Counted from the first letter of the stretch, positions 11,221 through 20,620 are shown. The stretch is DNA of 64,000 nt from Dermacentor variabilis (GCF_050947875.1 NC_134573.1:34845115-34909114), one strand, 5' to 3'. The notes: generated by a model not told the origin, from the letters alone. Program-made: numbers and translations.

Positions 11221-11625
11221 GCTTGAAGATAGCAACGTCGTCTCTCCTAAGCGTCACGAAGAGCCCATCAAGGCCATTATGGTCGGCTGTTCACTGCGCG
11301 ACAAAACTCCAGGTCACGGATGAAGCAATTATGGGAAACGAGCCGACGGCCTCGTCAAATAGGATGTTGAACGTCCACGCCAAAGATGAGGTCCGTGTAA
11401 GGCTACGACTCTTCAAACCTGTCAGCCGCACAAATTGGCACGACCACGCAGGAGACGTAGTCAGCGTGCCATCCTAGTTCCCCTATTTGTGCACAGTAAT
11501 GTGCGTGTGTTTCGACAAAAATCCCGTCGGAGGGAAAGGGCAACAAACCTCTGGATTGGTGGGATCTGATGTCATCGATTTCCTGACGCCAGATTGGAGG
11601 AAGCACAGAACAATGATGACGAAGG

Positions 11626-11633
11626 GCATAAAA
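11626..11633 (+). promoter_or_regulatory. TATA-like box of the solo LTR
   Basis: CATAAAAA, in the same LTR context as CATAAAAG at 63,450 in the right-hand LTR. It probably marks the LTR promoter. Confidence 0.45.
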
Positions 11634-11887
11634 AGCGAATCCAGACGGCTGTGGGAGGAGGGGGACGTTTGGAAACGGTGAGACACTCGGACATGCAAAG
11701 ACGCTACCATAGAGTGCTCCGATAGTGGGAGCCGTATTGTAAAATTCAACCATGTACTTTTTTGATATAATCCTTTTTTTCATTCTATTAAACATCGCTC
11801 GGAACCCTTTCTTCCGGCACCTGGCACGGCACCATCCATGGAAACTTCGTTGGCCTCCCGCACGGACCCCCGACTTCACAACAGCGT

Positions 11888-12319
11888 GCGTATGTGCGCA
11901 TATGTCACGTACTCTTCCCGTAATCGACGACCCTGGCACTGGCAGAAAGTCGAAGATGCATTGCGAAGTGGTGGACTTTATGTTACGTGGGGCCCATCGA
12001 CACGGATTATGACAATGAAGACAGAAACACTTACGCTTCGCCATTACCAACTCTATCGCCCGCTATGATGGCGTTTGTACAGAGGTTTAAGCGGCGATTA
12101 AGCGGAGCAAAGCATGTCGTCCTCAGCACACAAACGGGCGCATTTAGAAGCGAGTTTACTTAGTAATGCAAGAACATGGTTAGGTGTAGTCGCGATTTAT
12201 CACTGCGATCAAGGGAAAACGAAAGCGCTCTTATCAACGGCGAAGCAGGGCAAGCGCGAGCATCAACAACCGTCTTTTGTTTCGTCTTTTGCTCGTGTTG
12301 ATATATATCACGCCTGCCA
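11888..12319 (-). other. Probably LTR remnant of the gypsy element below
   Basis: On the minus strand this lies immediately after a stop codon and purine-rich tract, where a 3' LTR would be expected. I found no second LTR to prove it. Confidence 0.3.
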
Positions 12320-12347
12320 TTCCCCCCCCCCCTCCCACTTTGAAGAA
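12320..12347 (-). promoter_or_regulatory. Polypurine-tract-like sequence
   Basis: On the minus strand AAAGTGGGAGGGGG continues into a G run about 20 bp after the integrase stop. A polypurine tract primes plus-strand DNA synthesis just upstream of a 3' LTR. Confidence 0.5.
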
Positions 12348-12364
12348 GGATCCACCCTGGCGAC

Positions 12365-12860
12365 CTAAGGAAACGGCGATACTGGCGGGTCGTAGTGCGG
12401 TTTCAGCCGTTCGACATGAACCATTTCGCGGCCGCGGCACCGTTGGTCCGTAGATGGCTGGAGGGGCTCAGTGAAGTAGTTGACAGGGGACGTCTTACGA
12501 AGAACCCGGCAAGGACCGTTATACATAGGTAGCACCTTTGTGGAGAAGTGGGAGAAGGGATCGCGGAGCCACACCAATGAACCAGGCGAATATGATGGGG
12601 AAGAGAAGCTCGGGCGTGACAGTCTTTCTGTTGGGCGTGGACTTGCGAGCTAATTGAGCGCGCAAGCTGGCGGCATTGCCCAGCATAGGTGGCTACTTCA
12701 GATATTGTAGTGGTTTCGGAGACATCAGGGCGATATGGGAAGGTAGTGTTGCCATTTGTTGGGCGTGTTAGTAAACTGTCTTGGAAAACATATTTAGCGC
12801 CAGCGAACAAGGTCAAAGGGAGACGACACCACAATGCGCTAACTTCAACAACTTGATTTT
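12365..12860 (-). pseudogene. Ty3/gypsy integrase C-terminal fragment
   Basis: The minus strand reads, with one frame change near 12,580: a piece with PLTLFAGAKYVF, then ISEVATYAGQCRQLAR, then SLVWLRDPFSHFSTKVLP, YNGPCRVL, TSPVNY and VHVERLKPHYDP before a stop at 12,365. This matches the end of gypsy Pol, where the GPY/F-type module follows the integrase core. It is a different copy from the pol at 1-2,059, which lacks this end in the window. The upstream part is missing, and PLE-A sequence starts at about 12,900. Confidence 0.8.
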
Positions 12861-12902
12861 CAGGAAACTCTCTCCTATTTGACCAAGCACAGTGGCGCCA
12901 CC

Positions 12903-13649
12903 TCATCCAAATTTTAACCATCCAAAAAAGCCGTTTCCTTATCTGACAAGTCAACCAAAGGGGCACTAACACACGGATCCCTATTCCGACAGACAGCCTG
13001 AGCCTCAATAATCTCTCGCACATCTTTATCTTTGTGCTTCGCAAGTAAGCGGCAGGACTCATACACCGGTGCACAGCTGCGTTCTTGACAGTCAGTTGAC
13101 AGATGACCGTATTGCTTATTTCTCACGTTTGCACTATGATCTCGTAGCCGGTCATTAAGACAGCTTCCGGTCTGTCCGACGTATTTTTTCTCACAGAACA
13201 GCGGAAGCTCATAAACAACAGTTTCTACGTAATCACTGATGCTTTACGATGATTCGTAGAGCATCCGACTGCCGGCTTACGGTACGGGCCCGTTAAGCAA
13301 CATATTTTCGCGAGTTTTTCTGGCGCTGAAAAGACCACATTTGTGTTCAGCCGGCTAGCCATTTTCATAAGACTATGTGGCGTTCTATGCAGATAGGGCA
13401 CTACCGCTACCTTCCCTCCGTGTTCCGTCCGTTGACTTGCCGCCCGAGTTGTGCTGCCTGAACCGCATCTTTTTAGCAGCCCCTCTACGACCGAAACCTG
13501 GACTGACTCCGGAAACCCTACTGCTGATAACCTTCCCGACTGATCCATGAGGCTCGTTTAGATCTTATAGTTGTAAGATTTCTTTAATGCATTTCCAAAG
13601 CACAAGTTGGCAATGCTTCTCTTGACGAGCTTCGAGTAGGCGGACTGAT
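12903..13649 (-). pseudogene. PLE-A, 3' part: linker and GIY-YIG endonuclease
   Basis: This is the C-terminal half of an old Penelope-like element on the minus strand. It reads LPYQSAYSKLVKRSIANLC, then VVPYLHRTPHSLMKMASRL and NVVFSAPEKLAKICCL, then after a frame change YELPLFCEKKYVGQTGSCL (GIY-YIG core with Y, Y and the following Arg region), and ends VREIIEAQAVCRNRD..FLDG with a stop at 12,914. PLE enzymes combine a telomerase-like reverse transcriptase with this single-strand nicking domain. The remaining part of the same copy is at 16,571-17,094, separated by insertion of PLE-B. Confidence 0.85.
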
Positions 13650-13658
13650 ACGGCAACA
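13650..13658. repeat. Target-site duplication of PLE-B, left
   Basis: ACGGCAACA, matching ACGGTAACA at 16,562-16,570 with one difference. Confidence 0.75.
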
Positions 13659-13820
13659 GTGTTATGAAACATCGTTCCAGCGCACAATTGAACACGGACG
13701 AGAAGAGAAAGCAAACACGAACGCCGGACTTCAACTGAATTTTATTCATGGAAAATAGGGCTTTATGTACACAGGGGGAAGGAGTGTGGGGCTGCTAGTG
13801 CGCAGGACTATTCAAAAATA

Positions 13821-13848
13821 TTTCGTTGTTCTAGGCAACAGTCATCAG
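13821..13848 (-). ncRNA. Hammerhead-like core, left pseudo-LTR of PLE-B
   Basis: The minus strand has CTGATGA, CT, stem GTTG, loop CCTAGAA, stem CAAC, then GAAA. This is the same layout as on the other arm. Stems I and III of a hammerhead ribozyme are not clearly formed. Confidence 0.35.
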
Positions 13849-13970
13849 AGGTGTCAAACCAAAATAAGAAAAAAAAGAAAATCTTTTCCCTCTCTTTTTT
13901 ACATCAGTCAGTACAATCTTGCTCATCTCCCGCCCTACCTATCTGATTCTACTCACCCGTTTGCCCTGAG

Positions 13971-14640
13971 ATAATCAAGTTCTTTTTTCCCGTGTACAGC
14001 AGAAGGAGCACTGACACAGTAATCGTTTTCATTGGAGATACAAAACGCTTCAAAAATTTCCCGGTTTTTCTGATTGCTATATTTGCGCAACACACGTGTT
14101 CGTTCGAAAAACGCCTTGCATGCTGGCTTGTGCGAGCAACGGCGAATGTGGTCGGCTAAATGACCAGCGCCACTTAGTGAAGTAGCATTCCTGCGATGCT
14201 CTAGCAAGCGTTCATTCAGACAGCGCCCGGTTTGGCCAATACTATACACAACACCGACGTCACATTCAACGAGGGCTTTGGTGTGCTTTATTTTGCAGGC
14301 TGGCTTCTTCTGGGATTCGTTTACTAGGCGACACATTCGTCCCAGCTTTTCCGGTGCTGAAAACACAACACGCACTCCGCACCTGTCGCCAACCTTCTTG
14401 AGGCGGTGAAAAACCTGGTGCCAATAGGGCACTACGACAGGGCGCTTTTGCGGGCGTGCGTCTTTTATCAGCCTGCGCCTCCCACCAACCTTTACCTCGC
14501 GAATCTGGCTCTCTACCACCGAGGCCACGATTTCTCCGTGGAATCCAGCCTTCTCCAGACGCCTTAGCTGGGCGTCGACGCTGTCACGAACTTGATGTTC
14601 GCATGACTTGTCTAGAGCAGAGCGGATGCAGTTTTTTGCT
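13971..14640 (-). pseudogene. PLE-B left arm: GIY-YIG region with 24-nt deletion
   Basis: On the minus strand the frame reads AIAKNCIRSALDKSCEHQ through KRPVVVPYWHQVFHRLKK and VRVVFSAPEKLGRMC, then YSIGQTGRCLNERLLEH, and ends KELDYLRANG. Compared with the plus arm it lacks eight residues (PLACGKCY) exactly at the first half of the GIY-YIG motif, leaving the frame intact but the nuclease core destroyed. It has no RT part. The open frame upstream of 14,640 in this reading direction is antisense to the other arm. Confidence 0.8.
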
Positions 14641-16233
14641 ATAGCTAAACTGGCTATTGCTTTATGTGAAGAGCTCAACCTAGAAAAATTAAGAAAGAGC
14701 ATCAACGCTGCTGACATTGTGTCTTTGAGTGTTTCCTTTACTGTAAAGATCCACAAGGAAGCTGTTCCGTTCAGGGCTATTGTCACTGAGAAGGGCTCCT
14801 GGCAGGGCATCTTGTCAAGGTATCTGCAGAAGCACCTTAGTACTATTCCGTTAGAAGACCCTTTTCTGGTAAAAAATTCTACAGAGGTTATCGAATATTT
14901 TTCTGGCTGTGAAACCTCGTGTCAACACAGGTTTGCATTTTCTATCGATGTAGAAGATTTGTTTTACTCATTGCCTCATCCTGAGCTTTTCAGCGCGGTT
15001 AGAAGCCACATTGAAGACATGGCACCAGTGGCCTTCCAAAACATGACTGGGTTATCAACCGACAATTTTTTAGAGCTAATATCCTTTTATCTCTCATCCA
15101 CCATTATAACTTCTAATGACAGCTGTTTTATCCAAAAAGAAGGAGTGTGCATCGGCTCTTGCCTAGCACCACTTTTAAGCGATATTTTCTTAGCAAGTAT
15201 TGACAAGCGCATTCAAGCGTCCCTTTACAACGCAGGCGTGCAGAAAGTTTTTAGATATGTCGACGATTACGTCGTGGTAATGGATACGACTGATGCTCAG
15301 GATAAAGGCAATAGTATAAGCAACATTCTCGATATTTTTGCTAGTAACGCCTTTGGAATGAAGTTCACGCACGAACTGCCGCAAGATGGTCGCATCCAGT
15401 ACCTCGACTTGTGTCTTATTTTTCATGGAGCGCGCGTGTGCTGGCAGTACAAGCCACGGTCGAAAAAACAAATTCTGAATTATCAATCGGCCCACTCCAA
15501 GCTCGTAAAAAGATCTATAGCAAAAAACTGCATCCGCTCTGCTCTAGAGAAGTCATGCGAACATCAAGTTCGTGACAGCGTCGACGCCCAGCTAAGGCGT
15601 CTGGAGAAGGCTGGGTTCCACGGAGAAATCGTGGCCTCGGTGGTAGAGAGCCAGATTCGCGAGGTAAAGGTTGGTGGGAGGCGCAGGCTGATAAAAGACG
15701 CACGCCCGCAAAAGCGCCCTGTCGTAGTGCCCTATTGGCACCAGGTTTCTCACCGCCTCAAGAAGGTTGGCGACAGGTGCGGGGTGCGTGTTGTGTTTTC
15801 AGCACCGGAAAAGCTGGGACGAATGTGTCGCCTAGTAAACGAATCCCAGAAGAAGCCAGCCTGCAAAATAAAGCACACCAAAGCCCTCGTTGAATGTGAC
15901 GTCGGTGTTGTGTATAGTATTCCCCTCGCCTGTGGGAAATGCTATATTGGCCAAACCGGGCGCTGTCTGAATGAACGCTTGCTAGAGCATCGCAGGAATG
16001 CTACTTCACGAAGTGGCGCTGGTCATTTAGCCGACCACATTCGCCGTTGCTCGCACAAGCCAGCATGCAAGGCGTTTTTCGAACGAACACGTGTGTTGCG
16101 CAAATATAGCAATCAGAAAATCCGGGAAATTTTTGAAGCGTTTTGTATCTCCAATGAAAACGATTACTGTGTCAGTGCTCCTTCTGCTGTACACGGGAAA
16201 AAAGAACTTGATTATCTCAGGGCAAACGGGTGA
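14608..16233 (+). CDS. PLE-B polyprotein: reverse transcriptase plus GIY-YIG (N-terminally truncated)
   Basis: This is an open frame of 541 codons. The first ten or so codons are junction sequence; true PLE coding starts near 14,645 (ALCEELNLEKLRKSI). RT motifs follow: VSFTVKIHKEAVPFRAIV, FSIDVEDLFYSLPHPELF, KEGVCIGSCLAPLL and RYVDDYVVV (YVDD catalytic box). Then come the linker (SAHSKLVKRSIAKNC), VVFSAPEKLGRMC, and the endonuclease core VVYSIPLACGKCYIGQTGRC with RLLEH, ending KELDYLRANG. The N-terminal part with the first RT motifs is missing, so the protein is probably inactive, although no stop or frameshift is present in 1.6 kb. This suggests recent insertion. Other PLEs in the window are more damaged, except the minus arm of PLE-C. 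Confidence 0.92.
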   Translation: MSRAERMQFFAIAKLAIALCEELNLEKLRKSINAADIVSLSVSFTVKIHKEAVPFRAIVTEKGSWQGILSRYLQKHLSTIPLEDPFLVKNSTEVIEYFSGCETSCQHRFAFSIDVEDLFYSLPHPELFSAVRSHIEDMAPVAFQNMTGLSTDNFLELISFYLSSTIITSNDSCFIQKEGVCIGSCLAPLLSDIFLASIDKRIQASLYNAGVQKVFRYVDDYVVVMDTTDAQDKGNSISNILDIFASNAFGMKFTHELPQDGRIQYLDLCLIFHGARVCWQYKPRSKKQILNYQSAHSKLVKRSIAKNCIRSALEKSCEHQVRDSVDAQLRRLEKAGFHGEIVASVVESQIREVKVGGRRRLIKDARPQKRPVVVPYWHQVSHRLKKVGDRCGVRVVFSAPEKLGRMCRLVNESQKKPACKIKHTKALVECDVGVVYSIPLACGKCYIGQTGRCLNERLLEHRRNATSRSGAGHLADHIRRCSHKPACKAFFERTRVLRKYSNQKIREIFEAFCISNENDYCVSAPSAVHGKKELDYLRANG

Positions 16234-16561
16234 GTAGAATCAGCTAGGTAGGGCGGGAGATGAGCAAAATTGTACTGAGTGATGTAAAAAACAGGGAAAA
16301 GATTTTCTTTTTTTTCTTATTTTGGTTTGACACCTCTGATGACCGTTGCCTAGAACAACGAAATATTTTTTAGTGGTCCTGCGCACTAGCAGCCCCCCCC
16401 CTCCCTCCCCCTGTGTACATAAAGCCCTGTTTTCCACGAATAAAATTCAGCTGAAGTCCGGCGTTCGTGTTGTCGTTCTCTTCTCGTCCGTGTTCAATTG
16501 TGCGCTGGAACGATGTTTCATAATGCTAATCATAACCAACTAGCCCAGCTGTCCATACTTA
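16234..16561 (+). repeat. PLE-B right pseudo-LTR and terminal extension
   Basis: The sequence after the ORF stop to the insertion end. The part up to TTTCATAA near 16,523 is repeated inverted at 13,659-13,970. The final part, including CTAGCCCA, is only on this side. Confidence 0.75.
16336..16363 (+). ncRNA. Hammerhead-like core, right pseudo-LTR of PLE-B
   Basis: CTGATGA, CC, stem GTTG, loop CCTAGAA, stem CAAC, GAAA. PLE pseudo-LTRs are known to carry type I hammerhead ribozymes with very short stem III. Here the catalytic core and a stem II are visible. The flanking stem I is imperfect (GACACCT upstream against AGTGGTC downstream), so activity is doubtful. Confidence 0.38.
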
Positions 16562-16570
16562 ACGGTAACA
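16562..16570. repeat. Target-site duplication of PLE-B, right
   Basis: ACGGTAACA, partner of 13,650-13,658. Confidence 0.75.
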
Positions 16571-17094
16571 ATGGCTTATTAGCCCAAGGTTTATATTCCC
16601 AACACGTGTGCCGTTCTATGAAATGGAGTTGAATATCTAAGAAACGCAGCACGTTATAAGTCGGCTCTTCAAGCGTGAGAGTTAGTCGGCTAAAGCCTCC
16701 AGAATAAACTTCGTTATGTTTACCTGCAGTAGCACATGCGTCTGGTTCGAAAAGGACAAGATAGTCATCAACATACCTGACAACTTTAACCACCCTCTGC
16801 TCCGACAAGGTACGCAACCGGTTTCTTTATCGTGGGCTGGAAAAATGGTGCTTAGTATTGGCGCCAGACATGAACCGATGCAGACACCTTGCTTTTGAAT
16901 GAACATTTCGTCATTCCATGCTGCATACGTCGAGTGACGGTAGCAACTAAGCATATCTAAGAAGCCCTGAACGGATAAACCGGCTGAATTTTGACATCAA
17001 TACTCGTATATGCAGTCTTCTAGGCATGCTATCAGTTGTTTTTTTTTTAGGCAAGTAGTAGTACAAGTCCTTTGTGTCAAAGGAGCAAGCTGAC
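16571..17094 (-). pseudogene. PLE-A, 5' part: reverse transcriptase
   Basis: On the minus strand, from 17,094 downward: SACSFDTKDLYYYLPKKK, MLSCYRHSTYAAW, then KQGVCIGSCLAPILSTIF, VVKVVRYVDDYLVLF (YVDD), LRFLDIQLHF and WEYKPWANKPLLP, where PLE-B is inserted. Stop codons and at least one frame change are present. Joined to 12,903-13,649 this gives most of the RT palm, linker and endonuclease of one old copy. The residues either side of the insertion join in frame once the target duplication is counted once. Confidence 0.85.
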
Positions 17095-17400
17095 AGCAAG
17101 AACGTTTGCTCTTTTCTTGGAAGAAAAACTCAGATTTCTTAATATTGACGACCCATTTTTGGTTAAAAGCTCTGCAGAAATCGTGGATTTCCTGAAAGAA
17201 AATTCTGACAAAAGCTTATCAGCTTGCTCCTTTGACATAGAGGACTTGTGCTACTCCTTTGCCTCAAAAGAAACTAATAGCATGCGTAGAAGAGTGCATA
17301 TACGAGTATGGCGTGGTTGCATTTCAAAATTCAGCCGGTTTATCCGTGACTTCCCTCAGAAGCATTGCAGAAACCGCAGCGCTTCCCTTACTAGTAACGT
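17095..17400 (+). pseudogene. PLE reverse transcriptase fragment, opposite orientation
   Basis: The plus strand reads FLEEKLRFLNIDDPFLVKSS, then SACSFDIEDLCYSFASKE, followed by decayed sequence. The part from about 17,222 is an inverted copy of 16,955-17,092, so PLE-A ends in a head-to-head arrangement like PLE-B and PLE-C. Likely the second arm of the PLE-A insertion. Confidence 0.75.
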
Positions 17401-17584
17401 GCAAGGCCAGAGGGGACACAGATAAGCAGAGGAGAAGAAGGAGAGCGAGGAGAAGAGGCCGTTCCAATATAAGAGAGGGTGGGCAGGTGACGTGATAAGG
17501 CAAGGAAATTCCACTACTATACGACAGCGATTGCGGGGAAGTAGGATAAGCTTAAGTTAAAGGCACGGTACAGTACGTTGCTGC
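17401..17584. other. Unassigned
   Basis: Purine-rich, no gene or element recognised. Confidence 0.4.
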
Positions 17585-17725
17585 TATTTCTGAAAGACAT
17601 CCCGGTGTTAAAATTCGGAGTCGGCCACTATGGCTTGCCTCATAATGCGAGTGTGGTTTTGACACGTACAGCCTCATAATCCAATTCAAGTTTAATACTT
17701 CTGCCACAGTGCGATGCAAATATGT
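17585..17725 (+). repeat. Partial Ruka-like SINE (3' body)
   Basis: It contains TCGGCCACTATGGCTTGCC, CATAATGCGAG and GTGGTTTTGACACGTACA, which correspond to the body of the SINE at 61,372-61,600 read on its own strand. The tRNA-like head is missing. Confidence 0.65.
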
Positions 17726-17839
17726 CAAGCGGGCAACTCACGCAGGGCGTGCAGAAGCAGAGCGGCATTAATTAAAGCGCACCGCAGGGTCCAGCAGACA
17801 CCATGGAAGTGGTCGACTGTCAAATCAACACTTCTGTAC

Positions 17840-18085
17840 CCGCTGCGTTAGCTTTGCAGCTATGTAATTGCTAGAGGTCGTGGATTTGATCGCAATCGCG
17901 GCAGACGCCTTTCGACGGGGGCGAAATAGAAAACGCACGTGCACTTAGATTTTGGGACATGCTAAAGAACATCACGGGTGTCAAAATTTATCCGGAGTCC
18001 GCCACTACGGCTTGCCTCATAATCCGAGTGTGGTTTTGACACGTACAGTCCCATAATACTATTGAATTTTAATACTTCTGCTACA
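17840..18085 (+). repeat. Ruka-like SINE, diverged
   Basis: Decayed tRNA-like head (GGTCGTGGATTTGATCGC near 17,875), GGGGGCGAAATAGAAAACGC, then CCGCCACTACGGCTTGCC and GTGGTTTTGACACGTACAG. It is a close relative of the partial copy at 17,585 in direct orientation, about 380 bp away. Confidence 0.7.
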
Positions 18086-18640
18086 ATGCGATGTGCCATG
18101 GGAGGCAATGACTATGCTGAACCCTCTGAGAGGTTATGAAATGTGTTGCACAACAACGCCTGAAGCAAACACCTCCCTGTGTGTTCTATGCACTACGCAG
18201 AGAAACAGCAGTGGTGCACGCAAGGTAACGTTTACCATCAACTCACCACTCTCCTGTTAGCCTAAACGTTGAAGATATTAAGCTTCAGTCGTCAATATCC
18301 CCGATAATTATCGTCAAAGTATCCAGCAGGGAAAGCTTCGCTTATATCGATTCCCACGGTGCGTGGGATCTGCATAATTTTTTGCACCTTTTTCTGGTGC
18401 CACTGCACGATCATGCTCGCGCCTCCGTCGTCATCGTTGTCGTCTTCGCCGTTCCTTTTCAACGCAGCACGTGCACCTCATGACAGAAGGTGTTTGAGAA
18501 AATACTGCCTTCCCGTACTGCTTGTGAAACTTCGTGCACGACTGCAAGGTTTGGCTGAGATGTCTGCAGCAGCGTATGCTATCCGTCGAATGTGCATTTC
18601 ACGAAGCCCGATGGGAGGTTCAGGACCCATTTACAACGAT
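18086..18640. other. Unassigned, no gene seen
   Basis: No recognisable coding or repeat structure, apart from a short run of TCGTC-type codons near 18,430 that reads as low complexity. Confidence 0.4.
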
Positions 18641-19150
18641 GTGTATTGCTGTAGCATCACACACTGTGCTACTTACACAAACACATCACTCTTTGTTCGT
18701 GGTAACGTGATGCGGACTACAGACCGCGGACTCAGCTCGCTAACCGCCCACTTTTACAAAAAAAAAGCTGCAAGGATTCGACGCACACGAATCGACCAGC
18801 CTTCGGTGCGCCTAGACTCTGCACCCATCGCAGATCGCTTTCAAGATAAAGCCCGCGCGGCCGCACGCAGCAGCGCGCGTCATAAGCAGCCACCGCCGGA
18901 GTAAAGCGCGCCCCTTCTGCCTTGTGCGCGATGGCAGATGGCGCGCTTCCTCTCCGCCTTCCTCCTTTTGCGCTCGCGAGACCGAGCCACCATCCTTCGC
19001 GGGTCACCACCACACGTTTTCAGCGGGACCCACTGCATAAGGCGCGTGGCCGCGATGTTATCGCACTTGGACACTATACAGAACGACACGGCGACGCCGA
19101 CGACGAAAATGCGCCTTGAGTGTCCATATAATAACTATCGCAATAAAACT
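18641..19150 (+). repeat. Partial copy of the stem-loop repeat family (3' half)
   Basis: It shares with 28,286-28,640 the blocks CAGATCGCTTT(C/G)AAGAT, GCGCGAGA near 18,975, CGATGTTAT and ATACAGAACGACACGGCGAC. It lacks the 5' end with the stem-loop. Confidence 0.5.
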
Positions 19151-19966
19151 CCGTCTGGTAACAGCGGCCGCGAATATACCGCAGTGAACCAGAAACATGT
19201 GACGCGAAGTAACTAACACACACGCTACGCTCACCCCAAGGAGTTCCCACGCAAAGGACGCCGCGCGAACTCGGGGGAGCAAACAGAGCAACCACTGTGC
19301 TTCTCGAAAGGCAATTTTGCTGTCACTCAAAACAGTGCGCGTAAAACAAAGCGTTCGAGGAGCGGGAGAGACGCCTGCAGTTAGCCAAGAGGCGAAACCG
19401 AGCGGGGTGAGGGGGGAGGGGAGGGAGCCTACAGGCATGCGAAGCGGCCTTGCGGAACGTCTCGGACATGCCTTTCAGTTGCTTCGCTTCTTAGAAAAAC
19501 GGGGTGACAGCCCTTGTTGCTTACAGTCGTGTTCCCGTGTTTCATTGCTGTCATTGTCGTGGAGTGCCAGATGAAGTCATCTTTCAATTCCCCGTTTGCA
19601 AGCTCCTCATTTCACCGGAAGCCCAGTTTTGAACGACATACGCCTTGCTTGTAGGATAACAAATTTTATATGGATCAAATGTTGCAACTAAGCCTACTTC
19701 AATCGTTTACAAAACAGACTCCCAGCGAGCTTTGTATCTGACTTGGTTTAGAAATGAAGAAATAGTCTGTATTCGAACGTTTCTTTTTTTCTCGATTGTT
19801 CGTATTAGATTTCGTTCACGCATTTCGCTAATCGCACACTCCTATACAAGGATAAGCGTTCGGACACGCCTGCTAATAAGTGATCGAAAGTTCCCAATGC
19901 GAGCCAAAATTAGCCTTCAAAAAAGAGATGGCGAGGTGAGGTTCATCCTCCAAAGTGGATAAAGTC
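19151..19966. other. Unassigned, no gene seen
   Basis: Several short open frames on both strands without known motifs. No repeat structure noticed. Confidence 0.4.
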
Positions 19967-20620
19967 GCAGTTTCGCCCGAAAGACGAAGCATGGATTGTG
20001 ATAGCAAATTATTAGACAGCTATACAAGGCAAGGCGAGTACCTTTATTAGCCGTGTAAACTGCTGTAAACGTTCCATTACTAACTAAATGAACAAGTGGC
20101 ACGTCATCAGTGCGCAGGTAAACATGAACACATCTCACTCGATGACCACATACATGCGCTCGCTGTCAGAACGCTGACGTGATGGACCGGCGGCAGCGGC
20201 GAGCGAATTTCCCTTCCTGCTCCGTCTCGCTTCAATGTGGGCTAGCGCGCCACTACACTGCGTACACGAAGCCATCGGCTCAATCGGCTAGCGCGCTCTT
20301 CGCGCCCGTCGTAGATTCCCACGAAAATAGGGTGCGTGTGGCCGCGCTCAGCGGCCGCGGCCGGAGTACAAGAGAATCGCGCTTACCTGCACCCCCCTTA
20401 CCTCCCCTCCTAGTGCTCGAACACCTCCCCGCTAAACCTACCTTGCGGGAAGAGAGCGGGCATTTTTCACGCCCAGATCAAGCCAGCATCCTTCCCAGCT
20501 CACTCTCGCACTTACCGCATACGGTGCGCGGTCGCGATCGTATCGCATTTGAACTTAATACGGAACCTCGCCGTAACGGCGGCAATGCGCCTGGAGTATC
20601 CATATAATTGCAATAAAAGA
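19967..20620 (+). repeat. Stem-loop repeat family, copy 1
   Basis: It begins GCAGTTTCGCCCGAAAGACG, able to fold as a small hairpin, and continues with TTGTGATAGCAAATTATTAG. It ends near GGAGTATCCATATAATTGC. About 650 bp, no ORF. Copies at 21,886 and 27,956 align from the same first base, so this is a real element end. Confidence 0.6.

Larger units (their letters stand above)
9106..11883 (+). mobile_element. Solo LTR of an LTR retrotransposon with internal minisatellite
   Basis: The block starts TGTTG and ends CAACA and is flanked by the 4-bp duplication GCGT (9,102-9,105 and 11,884-11,887), the signature of an LTR left after recombination. It shares its start (TGTTGCGCCCGGCGG), middle (ACCTGTCAGCCGCAC), a TATA-like CATAAAA and its end (GACTTCACAACA) with the LTR at 63,044-63,701. 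It is 2,778 bp instead of 658 bp because of the tandem repeat in its 5' part. Orientation is taken from the right-hand LTR, which precedes a gag start on the plus strand. Confidence 0.88.
13659..16561. mobile_element. PLE-B: Penelope-like element with two inverted arms
   Basis: The left arm (13,659 to about 14,640) runs on the minus strand and the right arm (about 14,641-16,561) on the plus strand. They share the C-terminal coding part and the trailing pseudo-LTR and meet at GCTATAGC near 14,638-14,645. The 9-bp target duplication brackets the pair, so it arrived as one insertion. It sits inside PLE-A at the codons of KPLLPYQS. The right outer end has about 36 bp more than the left after the shared TTTCATAA, which matches the short extension known from Penelope elements. 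Confidence 0.85.

Noticed and set aside
9066..11477. Long overlapping open frames (up to about 500 codons) on the plus strand
   Set aside because: They arise because the repeat unit lacks stops in all three frames; the translations are the same peptide cycled through three frames, and the array is LTR sequence.
14640..14810. N-terminal extension of the minus-strand frame of PLE-B
   Set aside because: Antisense to the RT of the plus arm; the join is only the arm junction.
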